Part shown: positions 4,498 to 7,398 of the stretch, piece by piece
How the letters are laid out: every line of letters begins with the position of its first letter
Position numbering within the stretch: position 1 is the first letter of the stretch
Origin: JBAXTE01 sp038240835
GTDB lineage: Bacteria > Bacteroidota > Bacteroidia > Bacteroidales > WCHB1-69
Length of the DNA stretch: 7,398 nucleotides
Direction: 5' to 3'
NCBI GenBank assembly: GCA_038240835.1
Contig: JBBRGJ010000163.1
Location: 1 to 7,398 of the forward strand
The notes under the pieces: generated by a model
Told to the model about the DNA's origin: nothing
What the model saw: the letters and a program-made list of their open reading frames with translations, nothing else
Databases searched by the model: none
Position numbers and translations under genes: made by a program

Positions 4498-7394
4498 AAC
4501 ACAAAAGACTAATCTTCTTGCTCTTTTTTCTTCAGATATCAGTTGTTGGAATATGCCAATCGCTTGTTTCGCGGAATTATAATGTAGAGAATGGATTAGC
4601 CAATTCCACAATATTTAGAATATATCAAGATTCCAAAGGATTTATCTGGTTTTCGACAGGATATGGCATCAGCCGATTTGATGGTATTCAGTTTAAGAAT
4701 TACAGTACAGAACAAGGACTGGCAACCAACAAAGTATTAGCCATCAGGGAATTACCTAATACAGACATCATCTGTGGCAGCACGTTTGGGTTTGGATTGT
4801 TTTGCATCTATAAAGGTAAAATTTACAACATTGGCTCATTTATTCCAAACTTACCCAAAGAGATTATTTTTATGGAGTTTGACAAATGGGGGCGACTTTG
4901 GGTTATCTCTTCGGAGTGGAAGTTGGGATATATTTCCAAAAACATCAACAAATACTCCTATACTGAATATCCGAATTACTCCAAAACAAGCGACCAAATC
5001 TACACAAATGTTCTCTATCTAAACCGCGACAAAGAGTTGTATGTTGGCGCTGGCGATGGACTTTATTTAATTGGCAAAGACTCCGTTGTTCCAAAATATA
5101 TCGATACCAATGTGAGTATTGCAGGAATTACCACCTCTAATTCTGGAAAATTTTATTTAGGGTCGTTCGGCAAAATTGTCGTACTGAACAACTTTAAAAA
5201 AGAGTTGGAAATATCAGAGCATCTTGAAGGAAAAGAGATGGGAATGTTGGAAGTAAGAGACGATCATTATTTGTGGTTTTATGCCTTTCCAGAAAAGCAA
5301 TATCTATACGATTTAAAAGAGCAGAAATATTTAAATCCGGGAAAAATTTCCAAAATTCCAATCTATTCGATGCTCAAAGACAACGAAGACAATATTTGGC
5401 TTGGATCGGTAGGAATGGGCGCTTTTTGTTTTTCAACAGAGTTTGCTCAAACCTACACCAAGGAAGATGGACTTTACGACAACTACTTACTGAATCTGAC
5501 GTACAGTCAGAACAAAAACCTTTGGATTACAACCTATTCCGGTGTGAATTACATTCAAAACACAAAAATTGATTCCTTAAAAGAGCGAACAGTCTCCGCC
5601 TCCGTTTGGAATGTAGCGGAAGGAAACGATGGCAAAATTTATCTTCCTATTTATAACAAATTAAACGTTATTTACAACCACAAAATTCAAGAGACATACG
5701 AAGTAAAAGATAGAATTATAAACTTACAGCTTCTCAACGACACCTTGTGGTTACTTACTCGCAAAGGAGTTTATTTTCTGATAGATAATAAAATTGTCTC
5801 GCCTGAGAAACTAAGCGATCTGAAAAATTTAAAGATTTTTTGTGTAACCAAAGACTCCGACAATACCAAATGGATTGGAACCAACAATGGAGTATATATT
5901 TTAAAAGAGAAGCTCAGTCCTCTTTTTTCGGATAATAGAAACAAAAACAGTGAAATAAATTCAATTGTAATTCAACAGAACAACGTCTGGATTGCCATGG
6001 AAAAAGGGCTAATGCTTGCCAGCAAGAGCAATCCAAACTCACAATCGTATCATCTGCTCAAAAACATCAGAATAAGTTCGCTTACCTTGGGTCAGGACGA
6101 TAAACTTTGGATAGGTACCTACAAAGGGTTGTTTTTGTACGAAAAAAACAAACTGATAAAAATCAATCAATTACAAGGGATAATTGGAGAAGAGATCAGG
6201 GCAATTGTTGCGGTAGATTCCATAATCTGGTTGACTTCCGAAAAAGGATTATGCAGGATAGTTCCCAATAAACTTTTTATAGACACCGAAAAAATAAAAC
6301 CACGAATTCATATTTCGGAAATCATGGTAGATGGCAATGAATATCAAGTAAACGACAGTCTCTCCTTTGATTACAACTCTCGAAATATTCGGATTGAATT
6401 TGTGGGATTTTACTACAAAAATCCCCAGTCACTCTACTTTAAATATCGTTTGAATAAAGATTCAAAATGGAATATAACCAGCAACGAGTCGGTAGATTTT
6501 AACAATTTGCCCAATGGAAACTACTCTTTTGAGGTAGTTGCTGTTTCGGAAAACGACATTCAAAGTCCAATAGCGACCCTTCACTTCTCAATCAAAACTC
6601 CTTGGTGGCTGCAATTGTGGTTTTTTGTTCTTCTGATAATTTTAGTCACTGCACTCATTGCTGTTGCTTTTCAGTTAAGAGTTGGTCACTTACGCAAGAG
6701 AGAAACCGAAAAATTAACCAATCAGCGAAAAATTGTAAATATGGAATTTCGGGCATTAACGGCGTTGATGAATCCACATTTTATTTTCAACGTACTCAAT
6801 TCCATTCAATATTACATGAAATATGTAAATGTAGACAAGGCAAGTCAATATTTAAAGAAATTCACAAAACTCATACGCATCCATTTCGAAAATTCAAAAC
6901 AGAGTTTTAACCTATTGACGGACGAAATTAAAGCCCTCGATTTGTACATGCAACTTGAATCGTTCCGATTTGACGAGCGATTGAATTACAAATTAACGGT
7001 GGATGATCAAATAGATGAAAACAAAACGTACATTCCTTCCAACATCATCCAACCCTTTGTTGAAAATGCAATTTGGCATGGATTGTCTCCGATTACGTTG
7101 GAAAGTCAGGTGACTGTAAATATTTTCAAACAAGAAAACTCCATTTTTATAGAAATCATGGACAATGGCATTGGAATAAACAAAACCATCGGCAACAAAG
7201 CAAATCATGCCTCCTCGGCCATAAAAATTTCAAAAGAACGGCTGTTGTTGTTGAAAAAACTCTACGACAACATTTTTGACCTATCAATAATAGACCTCAA
7301 CGACCTCGATCCAAACGATCATGGCACAAGAGTAAGAATCAGCTTACCTTTAATTTCGACGCTTCCCACTGAAGAGTGGCTGATTCGATCCTAG
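4494..7394 (+). CDS. Double-propeller LytS-type sensor histidine kinase
   Basis: This is a membrane sensor kinase of 966 residues. Residues 1-21 are a signal peptide (KHKR, then a hydrophobic core, cleavage probably before Q22; no lipobox). Fourteen blades with a period near 40 residues follow, starting near 41, 81, 125, 172, 210, 249, 292, 332, 372, 410, 449, 489, 528 and 569, with Reg_prop motifs such as DSKGFIWFSTGYGISRFDG, DNEDNIWLGS and DDKLWIGTYKGLFLY: two seven-bladed propellers. A Y_Y_Y domain lies at about 630-701 and one transmembrane helix at about 708-728. A basic linker leads to the His_kinase core, LMNPHFIFN (758-766, phospho-acceptor H762). HATPase_c shows the N-box FVENAIWHG (N858), MDNGIGI (889-895) and HGTRVRISLPL (943-953). 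The propeller half should lie in the periplasm and the kinase in the cytoplasm. Unlike hybrid HTCS regulators it has no receiver or DNA-binding domain, so it must signal through the LytTR protein it overlaps by 4 bp. The ligand is unknown. The ATP-lid segment is atypical. Confidence 0.95.
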   Translation: MKHKRLIFLLFFLQISVVGICQSLVSRNYNVENGLANSTIFRIYQDSKGFIWFSTGYGISRFDGIQFKNYSTEQGLATNKVLAIRELPNTDIICGSTFGFGLFCIYKGKIYNIGSFIPNLPKEIIFMEFDKWGRLWVISSEWKLGYISKNINKYSYTEYPNYSKTSDQIYTNVLYLNRDKELYVGAGDGLYLIGKDSVVPKYIDTNVSIAGITTSNSGKFYLGSFGKIVVLNNFKKELEISEHLEGKEMGMLEVRDDHYLWFYAFPEKQYLYDLKEQKYLNPGKISKIPIYSMLKDNEDNIWLGSVGMGAFCFSTEFAQTYTKEDGLYDNYLLNLTYSQNKNLWITTYSGVNYIQNTKIDSLKERTVSASVWNVAEGNDGKIYLPIYNKLNVIYNHKIQETYEVKDRIINLQLLNDTLWLLTRKGVYFLIDNKIVSPEKLSDLKNLKIFCVTKDSDNTKWIGTNNGVYILKEKLSPLFSDNRNKNSEINSIVIQQNNVWIAMEKGLMLASKSNPNSQSYHLLKNIRISSLTLGQDDKLWIGTYKGLFLYEKNKLIKINQLQGIIGEEIRAIVAVDSIIWLTSEKGLCRIVPNKLFIDTEKIKPRIHISEIMVDGNEYQVNDSLSFDYNSRNIRIEFVGFYYKNPQSLYFKYRLNKDSKWNITSNESVDFNNLPNGNYSFEVVAVSENDIQSPIATLHFSIKTPWWLQLWFFVLLIILVTALIAVAFQLRVGHLRKRETEKLTNQRKIVNMEFRALTALMNPHFIFNVLNSIQYYMKYVNVDKASQYLKKFTKLIRIHFENSKQSFNLLTDEIKALDLYMQLESFRFDERLNYKLTVDDQIDENKTYIPSNIIQPFVENAIWHGLSPITLESQVTVNIFKQENSIFIEIMDNGIGINKTIGNKANHASSAIKISKERLLLLKKLYDNIFDLSIIDLNDLDPNDHGTRVRISLPLISTLPTEEWLIRS

Positions 7395-7398
7395 GGAA

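Noticed and set aside
6602..6910. A + strand 102-codon frame inside the kinase gene, with cysteine/histidine-rich start
   Set aside because: It lies in another frame over the transmembrane helix and His-box of the kinase; the composition follows from the overlapped codons, and the kinase frame is clearly the real one. The same applies to frames at 4774-5022, 5273-5572 and 7073-7279.

Overview
The window is AT-rich DNA from a member of the Bacteroidota, probably the Flavobacteriales/Crocinitomicaceae–Cytophagales side of the phylum, although the exact family cannot be read from it. Four things point there: a type IX secretion system (T9SS) type A C-terminal sorting domain, the 'LPVELLYF' linker module that precedes it in many Bacteroidota surface proteins, a LytTR regulator paired with a two-component-regulator-propeller sensor kinase, and a Bacteroidota-type promoter (TTG ... 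TAnnTTTG).

Layout, with all genes on the + strand. Positions 1-2961 hold the 3' part of a very large secreted surface protein. It is open at the left edge, starts inside a fibronectin type III-like domain, continues through a beta-helical repeat region and ends in a T9SS sorting domain. Positions 2962-3279 are a non-coding spacer with a REP-like inverted-repeat element (3004-3102), flanked at some distance by an imperfect 19-20 bp direct repeat. Positions 3280-3567 encode an orphan T9SS sorting domain with no cargo and no signal peptide, most likely the tail of a lost gene. Positions 3568-3726 are a short spacer with a good housekeeping-type Bacteroidota promoter. Positions 3727-4497 encode a LytTR-family response regulator. 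Positions 4494-7394 encode its partner, a membrane histidine kinase with a signal peptide, fourteen propeller blades, a Y_Y_Y domain, one transmembrane helix and a LytS-type (His_kinase/HATPase_c) catalytic core. The two genes overlap by 4 bp (ATGA), so they are almost certainly one translationally coupled operon.

Working model: the periplasmic double propeller and Y_Y_Y domain sense a ligand or envelope state. The signal crosses the single membrane helix to the dimeric kinase core, His762 is phosphorylated, and the phosphate passes to Asp58 of the LytTR regulator, which binds DNA. The target genes cannot be read from the window. The neighbouring T9SS-secreted protein is a candidate only by proximity, and it is separated from the operon by the repeat element and the orphan domain.

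I do not see a wholly new system here. The points most worth a second look are the free-standing T9SS sorting domain, the REP-like element and its possible flanking duplication, the altered ATP-lid region of the kinase, and the unusual start region of the regulator, where a 17-codon reading frame overlaps its first codons.
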